A stretch of DNA of 46,846 bases from an uncultured Oleiphilus sp. (GTDB lineage: Bacteria > Pseudomonadota > Gammaproteobacteria > Pseudomonadales > Oleiphilaceae). Below the pieces are notes generated by a model. That model ran no database searches. It worked only from the letters and a program-made list of their open reading frames with translations, and was not told the DNA's origin. Each line of letters opens with the position of its first letter. Position 1 is the first letter of the stretch. Made by a program: the position numbers and the translations under genes. This document shows, piece by piece, positions 33,567-42,577 of the stretch. The DNA lies in assembly GCA_913020495.1 (NCBI GenBank), contig CAJWBJ010000020.1:1-46846 (forward strand). The letters are read 5' to 3'.

Positions 33567-33932
33567 TTAAGCGTGTGCGATGGGGGGGCGTAGTAGGGGA
33601 TTGAGAATATTGGTTGACGTATATTCACTGTAACTTGATAGGACAGTGCGTGCCTTTTGAACTATAAAGCTCGAGGATTTAGTCAATATTGCAGTATAAC
33701 AATGACCATGACAATGACAGCCGTCTCGCTCCTGCTCTTCAAGCAATTCAGCTAATTCAATGTGCTGTTTGAGTTCATCGGAAGATTTTTGAAAATCGTC
33801 AAAAGATAAATATTCTAAGCCTGACTGATACAACTGATATGTATCATCCATAACAAAAGTTGTTTGTAGAACAATCAAGCTAAGCATGAAATAGGTTAAA
33901 AGGCATTTTGACATTTTTCTAAAACGCCTCAT
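33567..33932 (-). CDS. CzcI-like Cys/His-rich periplasmic protein (copy 1)
   Basis: A 121-aa protein with an N-terminal hydrophobic signal (LLTYFMLSLIVLQTTFV), a central metal-binding stretch DGCHCHGHCY near residues 71-80, and a C-terminus ending LLRPPIAHA. Small proteins of this form (CzcI type) precede czcC in many czc operons and tune the response. The counterpart at 36162 has the same plan with different sequence. It overlaps the end of the transporter gene by 14 bases. Confidence 0.6.
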   Translation of the reverse strand: MRRFRKMSKCLLTYFMLSLIVLQTTFVMDDTYQLYQSGLEYLSFDDFQKSSDELKQHIELAELLEEQERDGCHCHGHCYTAILTKSSSFIVQKARTVLSSYSEYTSTNILNPLLRPPIAHA

Positions 33933-34845
33933 TTTTTTCAGGGTTACTAGCCATTTTTAATGAGAGTATACGACGAGCTCCATTTAATACGATTAGCCCA
34001 ATAATCAGTCCGATAACCAAATCTGGTATTTGTGATCCTGTCAGCGCTACTAATAACCCAGCAATGATGACCCCAAAATTGGCCAGTACATCGTTAGCCG
34101 AAAATATCCAGCTGGCTTTCATATGAAATCCGTCATTACGTGATTTGAAAATCAGTACCAAGCAAGCAATATTTGCTATTAAGGCGATAGTCCCCATACC
34201 CATCATGAGAGTAGATACCGGCTCACTTCCATAGATAGCGCGTCTCATAATTTCAAACAAAATACCCAGAGCAAGTGCTAATTGTAGCCAGCCTGAAAAA
34301 TGGGCTGCTTTGAGTTGAAGCTGAGCTGATTTGCCTACTGCATATAATGAAACCCCGTAAACGGCTGCATCAGCAAACATATCTAACGAGTCTGCAATAA
34401 GCCCGGTGGATTGGGCCATAATTCCCACTGAGATCTCTAGCAGAAACATAATGGCATTGATCACCAATAACCAGATCAAAACACGCGCTTCTCTTTGCTC
34501 GCTGTGTAAGCTGGCATCTTTGACTTTCTGAGACGCATCGCAATCCACCGACTCACGTGAGATCAATTTTGATCCTAGCCCAACAGAATTAAGTGTTGTT
34601 TCGATTTTCTCCGCTATATTAGGGTGGTGATATAAACGTACTATCCGGTTGGAAATGTCGAATTCAAACGTGACGTCCTCGCTGAAATTCGCAAATGCTG
34701 TTCGAATTAGGTTCTCTTCAGAGGGGCAATCCATTTTAGGAATATTGAACACACTCACACAGCTTATCCCAGCTTGTATTTCACCATTCAATAGAGATTC
34801 AGTTTTGTTGTTCAGCTCATTTGTCATCATATTTACAGTAAACAT
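33919..34845 (-). CDS. cation diffusion facilitator with N-terminal HMA-like domain
   Basis: A 308-aa protein. Residues about 29-96 form a heavy-metal-associated-like fold (CVSVFNIPKMDCPSEENLIR) with a single-Cys variant in place of CxxC. Residues about 122-297 form a six-helix transporter with LIADSLDMFADAAVYGVSLY, holding the metal-site Asp residues in DSLDMFAD. There is no long cytosolic C-terminal domain. It probably exports Cd, Zn or Pb from the cytosol. The ATG at 34845 has AGGA five bases upstream. It is the first gene of the minus-strand operon and is divergent from the MerR-type gene. Confidence 0.8.
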   Translation of the reverse strand: MFTVNMMTNELNNKTESLLNGEIQAGISCVSVFNIPKMDCPSEENLIRTAFANFSEDVTFEFDISNRIVRLYHHPNIAEKIETTLNSVGLGSKLISRESVDCDASQKVKDASLHSEQREARVLIWLLVINAIMFLLEISVGIMAQSTGLIADSLDMFADAAVYGVSLYAVGKSAQLQLKAAHFSGWLQLALALGILFEIMRRAIYGSEPVSTLMMGMGTIALIANIACLVLIFKSRNDGFHMKASWIFSANDVLANFGVIIAGLLVALTGSQIPDLVIGLIIGLIVLNGARRILSLKMASNPEKNEAF

Positions 34846-34890
34846 TCATTCCTGTTGGTATAACTAGCCCTTGATAAAAATATAAATAAT

Positions 34891-34921
34891 AGTTTAAACT
34901 CTATAGTAACTATAGAGTCAA
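34891..34921 (-). promoter_or_regulatory. MerR-type promoter/operator between the efflux operon and its regulator
   Basis: On the minus strand TTGACT (34921-34916), a 19-base spacer and TAAACT (34896-34891) form the over-long spacer promoter typical of MerR activators. Inside it lie perfect arms ACTCTATAG (34898-34906) and CTATAGAGT (34910-34918) around TAA. The regulator should distort this site upon metal binding to start transcription of the efflux operon. Confidence 0.82.
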
Positions 34922-34932
34922 GTGGTAAATTT

Positions 34933-35349
34933 ATGAAGATTAGTGAAATGTCAAAACGTAGCGGATGTTCAATTCAGGCTATTCGGTACTATGAAAAAGA
35001 AGGCTTGATTACTGCACCAGCCCGAACAGAAGGAAATTTCCGTTTATATGGCTCTGAAGAGATTGAAAGACTGTCGTTTATCAATAATTGTCGTGCATTG
35101 GATCTCTCGCTAAGTGAAATCAAGCACCTCCTTGAACTACAGTCTTTACCCAGTACGCCTTGTGAGACAGTAAATGTCATGATCGATGATCACTTAAATG
35201 TTATCGAAACGCGTCTTGCTGACCTCCAAAAACTTCAGAGTAGTCTAAGAAAACTTCGGCCCCGGTGTAACAGTAAAAGATCTATTGACCAATGTGGCAT
35301 ATTAGAAGCTCTTTCACCGAACTCTAACCATTCGGTTAGTGATGGGTAA
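34933..35349 (+). CDS. cadR: MerR-family Cd/Pb/Zn regulator (CadR/PbrR type)
   Basis: A 138-aa activator. The N-terminal winged helix-turn-helix is clear (MKISEMSKRSGCSIQAIRYY), followed by a dimerisation helix. Metal ligands of the CadR/PbrR group are present: Cys in STPCETVN near residue 77 and the C-terminal pair RPRCNSKRSIDQCGIL near 113-122. This group responds to Cd(II), Pb(II) or Zn(II). It is divergently placed from the efflux operon, with the operator between. Confidence 0.88.
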   Translation: MKISEMSKRSGCSIQAIRYYEKEGLITAPARTEGNFRLYGSEEIERLSFINNCRALDLSLSEIKHLLELQSLPSTPCETVNVMIDDHLNVIETRLADLQKLQSSLRKLRPRCNSKRSIDQCGILEALSPNSNHSVSDG

Positions 35350-35540
35350 ATTAAGGTGATTCTATGTCTAGGATGGAATTTTTCTAGTGCGATTAAGAAA
35401 ATTGACCATCCATGCTCATTCGTCCAATACTTCTGAAATGTCCGCTTCACGCCCTGAGGTGTTAGGTCAATGTCGCCCTTGATTTAAACCTTCGTTAACG
35501 TGCCAAAAACGGCCTATTGCTTATAATAATGCAACCGGCT
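35350..35540. other. spacer between cadR and the inverted-repeat block
   Basis: No gene recognised. Short frames here lack start signals. The stretch probably consists of remnants of earlier insertions. It ends at the 17-bp att-like core. Confidence 0.4.
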
Positions 35541-35631
35541 AGGGTATTTTGTTTCAGCTTATTTTTCTCGCCAAAGATGTAGGCCTTCTTTATTCACCTC
35601 GGTCAAAATAATGTCCGGTGTGTGTCAATAA
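35541..35631. repeat. 91-bp inverted repeat, left copy
   Basis: Begins with the 17-bp core AGGGTATTTTGTTTCAG and matches the reverse complement of 43760-43850 with about seven differences. Together the two enclose 8.3 kb holding the tRNA fragment, decayed integrase and the second czc locus. No transposase gene lies inside and no clear target duplication is seen outside, so it may be an integration-site arm rather than a transposon end. Confidence 0.75.
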
Positions 35632-35706
35632 CGGCACATTCGTTTGACAACAGCCTTATGTTTTTGGTTGTTGGACACATAGGTTTTTTACTGTGGTAAC
35701 AAGACA

Positions 35707-35761
35707 CTTAAAATTCCTCGGTTTTGCGGCCGTGCCGGTTCGATTCCGACCCTCGGTACCA
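35707..35761 (+). pseudogene. 3' half of a tRNA-Leu (UAA) gene, att remnant
   Basis: From the anticodon loop (CTTAAAA, anticodon TAA at 35709-35711) through a variable arm, the T-arm CCGG-TTCGATT-CCGA and an acceptor 3' strand CCTCGGT to ACCA, this resembles the 3' half of gammaproteobacterial tRNA-Leu(UAA). No 5' half precedes it. Tyrosine integrases use tRNA 3' ends as attachment sites and carry such a copy, and a decayed integrase starts 86 bases further on. Confidence 0.7.
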
Positions 35762-35846
35762 ATATTAAGATAAGTCATTATAACAGTGACTTAATGCAAA
35801 ACAATGCTAATAGTGTGACACTAAGTGGTTACACTTTGGCGTCGTA

Positions 35847-36154
35847 ATGGCAAATCATATATGTCGCAACCGCTATCGAACCTTCTACTTTCGGTTTATC
35901 ATTCCACTGGCATTCCGCAAATATTTCAAGAACAAGCGTGAAATACGCTATTCCCTCAAAACCGATAGCAAAAAGCTTGCTGTTCAACGCGCGAGACTTT
36001 ATCGGTACGTGTCGATCACTTACTTAGGCAGCTGGAACATAAGGTTGATGGAACAAACATGCTCACAACATTCATGTTTTTTATTATTTTTGATTGACGT
36101 AAAAAGGAGGTAGAGCTTGAGGATTTAGAAAAAGAAATGCATATCATGGTATAA
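35847..36154 (+). pseudogene. decayed tyrosine integrase (N-terminal part only)
   Basis: The first 52 codons (MANHICRNRYRTFYFRFIIP ... SLKTDSKKLAVQRARLYR) match the N-terminal arm of phage/island integrases. After a frameshift near 36003 another frame continues in family style (VDHLLRQLEHKVDGTN), and a third frame gives VELEDLEKEMHIMV to a TAA at 36152-36154. At least two frameshifts are present, and the catalytic domain is missing. With the adjacent tRNA-Leu fragment it marks the former end of a genomic island. Confidence 0.75.
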
Positions 36155-36161
36155 TTTTAAA

Positions 36162-36512
36162 ATGTCTATTCGGTCTTGTGTCTATTTGCTCATCCTAATG
36201 ATTGCCATGCAATCAGGTATTCTGGCGGCCGATACCCATGATCTTGCTTTCGCACAATCCCAGGAACAAAACACTGGCTTTGACACCCATCAAGACCAAC
36301 ATCAGCAATTGGCTCAACAGTCACACACTCACGATAAACAGTCGGGCATTGATTGCTCTCATTGTGTACATAGTCATTGCGCCCACTTTGTTGGTCTGAT
36401 TAACACATCAAGTCTGAGTCTGGCCGATTACAGGGATAGCTTATTCTATCCCTACTCGAAGTCAACTGAAACTGGCTTTTCAGCCAACATGTTCCGCCCT
36501 CCCATAACTTAA
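36162..36512 (+). CDS. CzcI-like His/Cys-rich periplasmic protein (copy 2)
   Basis: A 116-aa protein with signal peptide (SCVYLLILMIAMQSGILAA), a His/Gln-rich stretch (DTHQDQHQQLAQQSHTH), the metal-binding DCSHCVHSHCAHF near residues 66-78, and a C-terminus MFRPPIT, as in the CzcI type. It leads the second czc operon, 65 bases before czcC. It probably binds Zn/Co/Cd in the periplasm. Confidence 0.6.
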   Translation: MSIRSCVYLLILMIAMQSGILAADTHDLAFAQSQEQNTGFDTHQDQHQQLAQQSHTHDKQSGIDCSHCVHSHCAHFVGLINTSSLSLADYRDSLFYPYSKSTETGFSANMFRPPIT

Positions 36513-36577
36513 TCCTCGATAAAACTGTCACGGACGCTTTAAGCGTCTGCTTGTCTGGAACAATCAGGATTTAAATC

Positions 36578-37882
36578 ATGAACCTACAATTCAAAGATGT
36601 GCTTGTTATAAACAAGCCATTACGTCTCACATGGCTCGGTGCCCCCTTAGCCATACTGTGGTTGTTGTCAATCACACCCGTTAATGCAGCACAAAATGAC
36701 AACATGCTTAGCCTTTCAGAGGCAGTGCAGCAAACTCTGACGCAACATCCGTCTTTGCAAGTGTTTCCCATTAGACAACAACAGCTTGCTGCACAAAAAC
36801 AGACAGCAAACCTGAAACCCGCCTATGTACTCGGTGCCGAGGTCGAAAATGTGGCCGGTACTGGTCAACTAAGTGGCGTGAAATCCTTGGAAACCAGCGT
36901 TTCTTTGTCTTCCGTACTCGAATTAGGCGGCAAACGTCTTTCGCGAGTTGAACTTGTCGAACAAAACAGTGACTTGATCAATGTTGAACGTAAGATTCAA
37001 GCGCTGGATTTACTGGGTAGCGTTACTCGGCGCTATATAGATGTACTGAATAGTCAAGAGCGTGTTCTACTCGCCCGCGAGGGGGTATCACTTGCTGAAG
37101 CAACACTGGCCGAGGTCAATAAACGAGTTAACGCTGCGATTGCACCCAGTGCTGATAAGGGACGCGCCGAGGCGGCGTTAGAAGAGGTCCTATTAACGCT
37201 GATGGCCGAACAGCGGCAGCTTAAAACTCAGCAAATGGCACTTGCCAATATGTGGGGTAGCTATCAGCCTTCATTTGAACGTGTATCGGGCTCGCTTTAC
37301 ACCATCGGAGAAGCGATACCTTTCGATGTATTATTCAATAGAGTCCAGCAAAACCCACAAATCGAACTGTTTGCGACCGAAAGCCGTGTTCGTGATGCAC
37401 AAGTCAGGCTGGCACGCACACAGCAGACAGCTGATCTGACCTGGTCCGTTGGTATACGCCGAGATGAGGGCCTCAATGATACGGCGCTGATCGCCGGTTT
37501 TTCGATGCCGCTTTTCAGCCAGCAACGTGCCCAGGGTGAAATCGAAGCGGCATTAGCCGCGCGAAATGAAGTCAGCTATCGTCGTCAAGATGCCTTGCTG
37601 CAACTACACAGCCAACTCTATCGTGCCTATTCCGGCCGTGAGCAAGCAATTCTCAGCACACAAAAACTTCAAGAAGCCATTATTCCCAAACTTACGCAAA
37701 GCCTGGAGCAAATCCAAAACGGCTATCAGCGTGGGCTATACAGCTATCTTGATTTCCTGACCGTCAGAAAAGATTTGCTTAGTGCCAAGCGATCGCTCAT
37801 AGAAGCCTCAGCAGCTGCCTTGCAATTTGAGGCGGAAATCGAACAGCTGACCGCTGAACCATTAATTGCCGCAGCGCAGTAA
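36578..37882 (+). CDS. czcC: CzcC-type outer-membrane factor (copy 2)
   Basis: A 434-aa TolC-family protein with an N-terminal signal anchor (LTWLGAPLAILWLLSITPVNA). Motifs parallel copy 1: VENVAGTGQLSGVKSLETSV, LSSVLELGGKRLSRV, GYQRGLYSYLDFLTVRKDLL. Protein identity with copy 1 is clear but moderate and base composition is richer in G+C, so the two loci have different origins rather than being a recent duplication. Confidence 0.9.
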   Translation: MNLQFKDVLVINKPLRLTWLGAPLAILWLLSITPVNAAQNDNMLSLSEAVQQTLTQHPSLQVFPIRQQQLAAQKQTANLKPAYVLGAEVENVAGTGQLSGVKSLETSVSLSSVLELGGKRLSRVELVEQNSDLINVERKIQALDLLGSVTRRYIDVLNSQERVLLAREGVSLAEATLAEVNKRVNAAIAPSADKGRAEAALEEVLLTLMAEQRQLKTQQMALANMWGSYQPSFERVSGSLYTIGEAIPFDVLFNRVQQNPQIELFATESRVRDAQVRLARTQQTADLTWSVGIRRDEGLNDTALIAGFSMPLFSQQRAQGEIEAALAARNEVSYRRQDALLQLHSQLYRAYSGREQAILSTQKLQEAIIPKLTQSLEQIQNGYQRGLYSYLDFLTVRKDLLSAKRSLIEASAAALQFEAEIEQLTAEPLIAAAQ

Positions 37883-37904
37883 TACAATGAATCAGGAGAA
37901 CATA

Positions 37905-39350
37905 ATGTTTCAACTTAAACCTATTTCAAATGATGCCAAACCACAGCAAAGTCTTAATATATGGCTACTACTAACAATGCTGGTGATGGCTTTATTTACC
38001 ACGACTTTGCAAGCCGAAGCAGAAATGCAAGATCATGAACATCAAACAGAAAGTCATCAACACGACGAGGCCGAACACTCAGATGATGAGACTTCAGCCG
38101 AGGCAACCCAAAAATCTCATCAGCACGATGAAAATGCACCGCATAATTCAGATGACCCCGCTCATAAGCAAGATGAGGAATCCCACGAAGATCATCAAGA
38201 AGATGGACATGATGAATTAACCAAGGGCCCTCATGGTGGCCGGTTGCTGAGTAAAGACAATGGTCTCAGTATTGAATTAACAATTGATGAAGACAATATG
38301 CAGCCAAAGTTCAGAGTATGGCTTCGCAACAAAGAAGGTGCGCTGGTAAAAACCGCCAACAAAGCGGAATTATTGGTTACCTTGACACGTCTCGGTGGTG
38401 AAGAGCAGCTGATTAAATTTATCCCGGTTGAAGGTGAAGACTACTGGCAAAGCAGCGTAATCATCGAAGAACCTCATTCGTTTGATGTCATGGTCAACTT
38501 AAACTATCAGGGCAACACGGTTGAGTGGCACTACGCTTCATATGAGGGACGTATGCAGATGGATGCAGAAACAGCCCAAAGACAAAGTGTTAAGACTAGA
38601 ACCGTATCAGCTGGGCAAATTGCCGTGACCACCCGTGTCTATGGCAATGTTGTCGTATCTCCAGACCGGATAAGTCAAGTTAAAGCACGTTTTCCAGGCC
38701 AAATCACCAGTGTCAAAGTAGCTTATGGTGACCGTGTAAAAGATGGCCAAGTACTGGCAACGGTTGAGTCTAACAGTAGCTTGCAGACCTACAGTGTTAG
38801 GGCGCCTATAAGTGGTGTAATTACAGCTAAGTATGCATCAAGCGGAGAAGTCGCAGCCGATCAAGCTTTGTTTACCATCACAGATACCTCAACGCTTTGG
38901 GCAGAGCTCAAGGTTTTTCCAAAGCAAGCACAATCGATTGCCACAGGCCAAACGGTCCGGCTTGGCGGTGCTGACAGTACAGTGCAATCCAGTATTCAAC
39001 AGTTATTGCCAAATACGCAGCAAGCACCTTATCTGATTGCCCGGGTGCCCCTAAAAGATACCGAGCAAACCTGGTTCCCGGGGATGATGGTTGAAGCAGA
39101 TGTGACGATTCAGCAGAAAGATGCCGATATTCGTGTTCCTAATAGTGCAATTCAGCGCCTTAACGATAATCAAATCGTTTTTATTAAGGTCGGAGATCAA
39201 TATGAATTGAGGCCTTTAGAAGTCGGTCTAAGCGACAAAAATTATACCGAGGTCAAGTCTGGGCTCCGGCAAGGGGATGAGATTGTAGTTGGTAACAGCT
39301 ATCTCATTAAAGCTGATCTGGAAAAATCCGGCGCAGCCCACGCCCACTAA
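37905..39350 (+). CDS. czcB: CzcB-type periplasmic adaptor with His-rich metal-binding domain (copy 2)
   Basis: A 481-aa membrane-fusion protein. I start at ATG 37905, with AGGAG 9 bases upstream, rather than at earlier in-frame starts. After the signal region comes an acidic, His-rich stretch of about 70 residues (repeated HQHDE, HEDHQEDGHDEL) that should bind Zn/Co/Cd. Then follow an N-terminal domain (GPHGGRLLSKDNGLSIELT), the lipoyl/barrel core (VKVAYGDRVKDGQVLATVES) and the conserved end GNSYLIKADLEKS. It is complete. Confidence 0.9.
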   Translation: MFQLKPISNDAKPQQSLNIWLLLTMLVMALFTTTLQAEAEMQDHEHQTESHQHDEAEHSDDETSAEATQKSHQHDENAPHNSDDPAHKQDEESHEDHQEDGHDELTKGPHGGRLLSKDNGLSIELTIDEDNMQPKFRVWLRNKEGALVKTANKAELLVTLTRLGGEEQLIKFIPVEGEDYWQSSVIIEEPHSFDVMVNLNYQGNTVEWHYASYEGRMQMDAETAQRQSVKTRTVSAGQIAVTTRVYGNVVVSPDRISQVKARFPGQITSVKVAYGDRVKDGQVLATVESNSSLQTYSVRAPISGVITAKYASSGEVAADQALFTITDTSTLWAELKVFPKQAQSIATGQTVRLGGADSTVQSSIQQLLPNTQQAPYLIARVPLKDTEQTWFPGMMVEADVTIQQKDADIRVPNSAIQRLNDNQIVFIKVGDQYELRPLEVGLSDKNYTEVKSGLRQGDEIVVGNSYLIKADLEKSGAAHAH

Positions 39351-39363
39351 CCGGAGTTTCAAT

Positions 39364-42300
39364 ATGATAAACACGATTTTAAGACTCTCAATAGAGCGAC
39401 GCGGACTAATGTTGTCGTTGATTTTTGTCATCATTGGTCTTGGTCTTTGGAGCTTTCAAAAGTTGCCAATTGATGCAGTGCCTGACATCACCAATGTACA
39501 GGTGCAAATCAATACCGAAGCCCCCGGCTATTCTCCGTTAGAAGCTGAACAGCGAATTACTTACCCAGTTGAGCGTGCTATCGCTGGTCTGCCGAATCTT
39601 GACTATACCCGTTCGATTTCACGATATAGCCTGTCGCAGGTAACGGTTGTCTTTGAGGAAGGCACCGATCTGTATTTTGCCAGAAACCTGATTAATAACC
39701 GACTTGCGGTTATCAAAAGTGAGTTACCAACAGGAATAGAGCCCGAGATGGGACCGATAGCGACCGGTCTCGGTGAGATCTTGATGTATACCGTCACCGC
39801 CGATCCGAATGCGACGCAGGATGATGGCAGTCCCTATGATGCGACAGCACTGCGTGAGATTCAGGATTGGATCATTAAACCACGTCTCGAAAGAGTGCCG
39901 GGTATCACCGAAGTTAACACTAGTGGCGGCTATGAAAAGCAATTTCATGTGCAGCCAGATCCATCAAAAATGCTCAGTTTTGGCATCAGTCTGACGGATC
40001 TCAAGCAGGCATTAATGGCTAACAATGATAACCGGGGCGCCGGCTATATTGAGCGGTTTGGCGAGCAGATCCTGGTTCGCTCTCCCGGTCAGCTTAAAGA
40101 CATTGCTGACATTGGTCAGGTAGTCGTAAAAAATATTGATGACCGCCCTGTAACCATAGATGATGTTGCCACTGTGATTATTGGTAAACCCCTTCGTACC
40201 GGGGCCGCAACCCGGGATGGCATAGAAACAGTGCTCGGCACGGCGATGATGTTAGTGGGTGAAAACTCGCGTGAAATCGCCAAATCGGTTGCCAGTGAGC
40301 TTGAGGCAATTCAAACGTCATTACCTGAGGGCGTCACAGCTGAAGCGGTCTATGACCGTACTGTACTCGTCGATAAAGCGATTGCCACCGTTGAAAAAAA
40401 TCTATTGGAAGGCGCGCTGCTGGTTATCGTTGTCTTGTTTTTATTGCTGGGCAATATTCGCGCAGCCTTAATTACTGCAGCAGTTATCCCTCTGGCCATG
40501 CTGGCGACCATAACCGGTATGGTACAAGCTGGCATCTCTGCAAATCTGATGAGTATGGGGGCACTCGACTTTGGTTTGATCGTCGATGGTGCTGTCATCG
40601 TGGTTGAGAATTCCATCAGACGATTATCTATTGCTCAAAAAGAAGCCGGGAGTGTTTTGCCCTTAAAAGAGCGATTACAATTGGTTTATGAGGCTACCAA
40701 TGAAGTCATCCGCCCCAGTCTGTTTGGGGTCATGATCATTACCGTAGTCTATATACCGCTTTTCTCACTGACTGGCGTAGAAGGCAAAATGTTCGAGCCG
40801 ATGGCAGCCACTGTGGTAATCGCTTTGTTATCTGCCATGGTATTTACCATCACCTTGGTTCCGGCAGCAGTTGCAATGTTTATGAGTGGACGGGTAACAG
40901 AGAAAGAAAGCTTACTTATCTCAGGGGCTAAGTGGTTTTACAAACCAGCTTTGCTGATAAGCATTAAGTTACGTTGGTTGGTTATTATCCTCGCTGTGGT
41001 CTGTGTTGGCCTCGCGATCAACCTGGCCAGTAAAATGGGTTCGGAATTTATTCCTCAACTTAATGAAGGGGATATTGCATTACATGCGCTTCGGACCACT
41101 GGGACCGGTTTACAGCAGTCAATTGAAATGCAGTTTTTATTGGAAAAACGGCTGATGCAATTCCCGCAAGTAGATAAAGTCTTTGCCAAAATTGGTACAC
41201 CGGAAGTCGCGACCGATCCGATGCCGCCTAATGTTGCAGATACGTTCGTTATCTTAAAGCCACGCGCGCAGTGGCCGGATCCTGATCTGCCTAAAACGAA
41301 ACTGCTTGCACAAATTGAACAAGCCGTTACGGCCATACCGGGCAATAACTATGAGTTCACTCAGCCGATTGAGATGCGTTTTAATGAGTTGATTTCCGGT
41401 GTCCGTGCTGATGTGGGTATCAAAGTGTTCGGTGATGATCTGGATTTGATTCGGGAAACCGCCGAAAATGTTTTGGCCGTGGTTGAACAAATTCCCGGAT
41501 CTGCAGATGCGCGTTTGGAGCAAGTCAGCGATATGCCGATGTTAACTGTTCAGCCCAACCGTATGGCTTTATCACGTTATGGTCTTAGCGTTGATGCGTT
41601 GCAGGATATGGTCTCCACCGCGATTGGTGGCACCATGGCTGGACTCATCTATGAAGGTGACCGACGTTTCAAACTAATGATAAGGCTACCGGAAAATATT
41701 CGACAGGATATATCTGGATTGTCCGATTTGCCGATTGAGTTACCAAGCGGAAGCTATGTGCCGCTATCTGAAGTTGCTGATATTGTCCTAAATCAAGCAC
41801 CAAGCCAAATATCGCGCGAAAATGCTAAGCGACGCGTGGTGGTCTCCTCGAATGTCAGGGGACGTGACTTAGGCTCATTCGTTACTGAAGCACAGCAACG
41901 AATTGCCGAGCAGATCGAATTGCCGGCAGGTTATTGGGTAGAGTACGGCGGTACTTTTGAGCAGCTAGAGTCAGCCAGTAAGAGACTCTCCATCGTGGTG
42001 CCCGTCACACTGGTGATTATTTTAGCTTTATTGATAACCGTCTTTGGCTCTTTCCGTGATGCTGCCATCATCTTCAGTGGTGTGCCGCTGGCGCTTACAG
42101 GCGGCGTGTTGGCATTGTGGCTGCGAGATATGCCTTTGTCGATTTCTGCCGGGGTGGGCTTTATTGCGTTGTCAGGTGTTGCAGTTTTAAACGGTCTGGT
42201 GATGTTGTCATTTATCAGAGACTACTGGCATGAACATGGTGATTTGCATAAAGCCATAGTTGAAGGTGCGATGACACGTTTACGGCCCGTATTAATGACC

Positions 42301-42477
42301 GCTTTGGTAGCAAGTCTCGGTTTTGTGCCAATGGCACTCAATACCGGCACTGGCGCTGAAGTACAAAGACCGCTGGCGACGGTGGTGATTGGTGGCATTA
42401 TCTCGTCAACGTTGTTGACATTGTTAGTTTTACCAGCACTTTACAAGCTACTACATAACAATGACAAAAAGACATAA
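39364..42477 (+). CDS. czcA: CzcA-type heavy-metal RND efflux pump (copy 2)
   Basis: A 1037-aa proton/metal antiporter of the HME-RND group, full length. The ATG at 39364 follows CCGGAG. The N-terminus MINTILRLSIERRGLML forms TM1. The TM4 block GALDFGLIVDGAVIVVENSI holds the charged residues of the proton path, and the pore domain carries GSEFIPQLNEGDIALHALR. The C-terminal region from 843 on (FVTEAQQRIAEQ ... LVLPALYKLLHN) is the part lost in copy 1. It exports Co, Zn or Cd from periplasm and membrane with CzcB and CzcC. Confidence 0.93.
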   Translation: MINTILRLSIERRGLMLSLIFVIIGLGLWSFQKLPIDAVPDITNVQVQINTEAPGYSPLEAEQRITYPVERAIAGLPNLDYTRSISRYSLSQVTVVFEEGTDLYFARNLINNRLAVIKSELPTGIEPEMGPIATGLGEILMYTVTADPNATQDDGSPYDATALREIQDWIIKPRLERVPGITEVNTSGGYEKQFHVQPDPSKMLSFGISLTDLKQALMANNDNRGAGYIERFGEQILVRSPGQLKDIADIGQVVVKNIDDRPVTIDDVATVIIGKPLRTGAATRDGIETVLGTAMMLVGENSREIAKSVASELEAIQTSLPEGVTAEAVYDRTVLVDKAIATVEKNLLEGALLVIVVLFLLLGNIRAALITAAVIPLAMLATITGMVQAGISANLMSMGALDFGLIVDGAVIVVENSIRRLSIAQKEAGSVLPLKERLQLVYEATNEVIRPSLFGVMIITVVYIPLFSLTGVEGKMFEPMAATVVIALLSAMVFTITLVPAAVAMFMSGRVTEKESLLISGAKWFYKPALLISIKLRWLVIILAVVCVGLAINLASKMGSEFIPQLNEGDIALHALRTTGTGLQQSIEMQFLLEKRLMQFPQVDKVFAKIGTPEVATDPMPPNVADTFVILKPRAQWPDPDLPKTKLLAQIEQAVTAIPGNNYEFTQPIEMRFNELISGVRADVGIKVFGDDLDLIRETAENVLAVVEQIPGSADARLEQVSDMPMLTVQPNRMALSRYGLSVDALQDMVSTAIGGTMAGLIYEGDRRFKLMIRLPENIRQDISGLSDLPIELPSGSYVPLSEVADIVLNQAPSQISRENAKRRVVVSSNVRGRDLGSFVTEAQQRIAEQIELPAGYWVEYGGTFEQLESASKRLSIVVPVTLVIILALLITVFGSFRDAAIIFSGVPLALTGGVLALWLRDMPLSISAGVGFIALSGVAVLNGLVMLSFIRDYWHEHGDLHKAIVEGAMTRLRPVLMTALVASLGFVPMALNTGTGAEVQRPLATVVIGGIISSTLLTLLVLPALYKLLHNNDKKT

Positions 42478-42577
42478 CCAACTTTTATTTGTCTGTTCCC
42501 AGTCATATTCTGGCTGGGGGCGTTGCATTTTTACATTCGCCATTTAAGGTTTGTTCATTAACATCGGAGAGCATTAA

